Assembly: GCF_014287275.1 (NCBI RefSeq)
Contig: NZ_JACONZ010000004.1
Span: 124,001 to 188,000 of the forward strand
Length of the DNA: 64,000 bases
Direction of reading: 5' to 3'
Source: Anaerofilum hominis
Lineage (GTDB): Bacteria > Bacillota > Clostridia > Oscillospirales > Ruminococcaceae
The notes below the pieces were generated by a model that was not told the DNA's origin, made no database searches, and worked only from the letters and a program-made list of their open reading frames with translations. Position 1 is the stretch's first letter, and each line of letters starts with the position of its first letter. Shown here piece after piece: positions 63,574 through 64,000 of the stretch. The position numbers and the translations under genes were made by a program.

Positions 63574-64000
63574 AATGGAATATCGTAAGGAAGATTTAAT
63601 GGAAGCAAAAAAGCAAATTTTGGGAGTGGGAGAGAACATGGGAACAGAGGAAAGTAAAAAAATCTGGGAGGAGAACGCACAATTTTGGGATAATGCAATG
63701 GGTGACGAATCTAATGAATTTCACAGAGAGGTAGTGCGTCCCAAAGTAACGGAACTTCTATCTCCTAATCCTGCGGATTATATTTTGGATATTGCGTGTG
63801 GCAATGGAAATTATTCTTCGTATCTTGCACAAAGAGGCGCTTCGGTTGTCGCTTTTGATTACAGCAAAAAAATGATAGAATTGGCTAAAAGACGGCAATC
63901 ACAATATGCAAAACAAATTGAATTTTGTGTGGCGGATGCGACCAATAGAAAAAGTATATTAGAATTAAAAAGAAATCGAGCCTTTACGAAAGCAGTTTCT
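63574..64000 (+). CDS. class I SAM-dependent methyltransferase (3' end outside window)
   Basis: At least 142 residues with motif I ILDIACGNGNYSSYLAQRG and VVAFDYSKKMIELAKRRQ. GGAGGG precedes ATG 63574. A second ATG at codon 23 (MGTEESKKIW) is where methyltransferase similarity seems to begin; the first 22 residues (MEYRKEDLMEAKKQI) look like the start of a different small protein. The gene is AT-rich compared with tet(W), so it has a separate origin. Confidence 0.8.

Larger units (their letters stand above)
55937..64000 (+). mobile_element. integrative mobilizable element carrying tet(W) (right end outside window)
   Basis: The segment holds, in order, a repressor, excisionase, tyrosine integrase, MobC-like protein, RepA-like ATPase, iteron/oriT-like repeats, MobV relaxase, tet(W) and a methyltransferase start. 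GC is clearly lower than in the chromosome on the left. No conjugation (type IV secretion) genes are present, so transfer would need a helper. The left border is inferred from the guaA 3' end; the right border is not in the window. Confidence 0.8.

Noticed and set aside
55937..64000. Prophage or full conjugative element
   Set aside because: No phage structural genes and no type IV secretion genes are present; relaxase, integrase and cargo fit a mobilizable element.

Overview
The window is a GC-rich chromosomal segment of a Gram-positive, Clostridia-type anaerobe. Gene content and order (rpsF-ssb-rpsR, rplU-rpmA-obg, the dnaD/dnaC pair, lgt-folD, paired M16 peptidases, DUF951 and DUF4364 proteins) fit the Oscillospiraceae/Ruminococcaceae of the gut. 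This placement is inference from gene content only. TTG start codons behind strong Shine-Dalgarno sites are frequent.

Layout. 1-0.14 kb: end of a CRISPR-like repeat array. 0.26-2.8 kb: leftward fkbH-acp-maoC set. 3.4-6.3 kb: a BofC-like small protein and a class A penicillin-binding protein. 6.6-10.6 kb: ACT regulator, hom, thrB, lysC (threonine pathway). 11.2-16.8 kb: DD-carboxypeptidase, two M16 peptidases, lgt, folD, then a two-spacer CRISPR-like array. 17.2-19.6 kb: rplU, rpmA, obg, mrnC. 19.7-24.3 kb: Ser/Asn/Arg-rich peptide, rRNA methyltransferase, YebC regulator, PASTA pseudokinase. 24.5-27.1 kb: EAL-domain remnant, rpsR-ssb-rpsF, galU. 28.4-32.4 kb: prfB, a methyltransferase, galT. 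32.6-38.8 kb: panE and a DUF951-prfA-tsaC-coaE-slt-aminopeptidase operon. 39-40.7 kb: S1-domain and DUF4364 proteins. 41.5-44 kb: envelope glycan initiation genes. 44.6-46.8 kb: dnaC-dnaD and tRNA-Gly. 47.3-51.4 kb: amidohydrolase and a TetR-ABC exporter operon. 51.6-51.9 kb: a decaying CRISPR-like array. 52-55.9 kb: MBL hydrolase and two divergent guaA genes.

From the 3' end of the second guaA to the right edge lies a probable integrative mobilizable element with lower GC. It carries a repressor, excisionase, tyrosine integrase, MobC-like protein, RepA-like ATPase, iteron and oriT-like repeats, a MobV relaxase, the ribosomal-protection gene tet(W) with its attenuator leader, and the start of a methyltransferase gene cut by the window edge.

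The most unusual features are (i) CRISPR-like 33-bp hairpin repeats at 33-35-nt spacing in three intergenic places plus one solitary copy, with no cas gene in the window and two co-varying stem types; (ii) a second GMP synthase whose glutaminase domain has eroded, which also appears to be the landing site of the tet(W) element; (iii) a PASTA protein with a dead kinase domain; (iv) a dispersed intergenic repeat in three copies; and (v) nested or leader terminators at the M16 operon and at panE.
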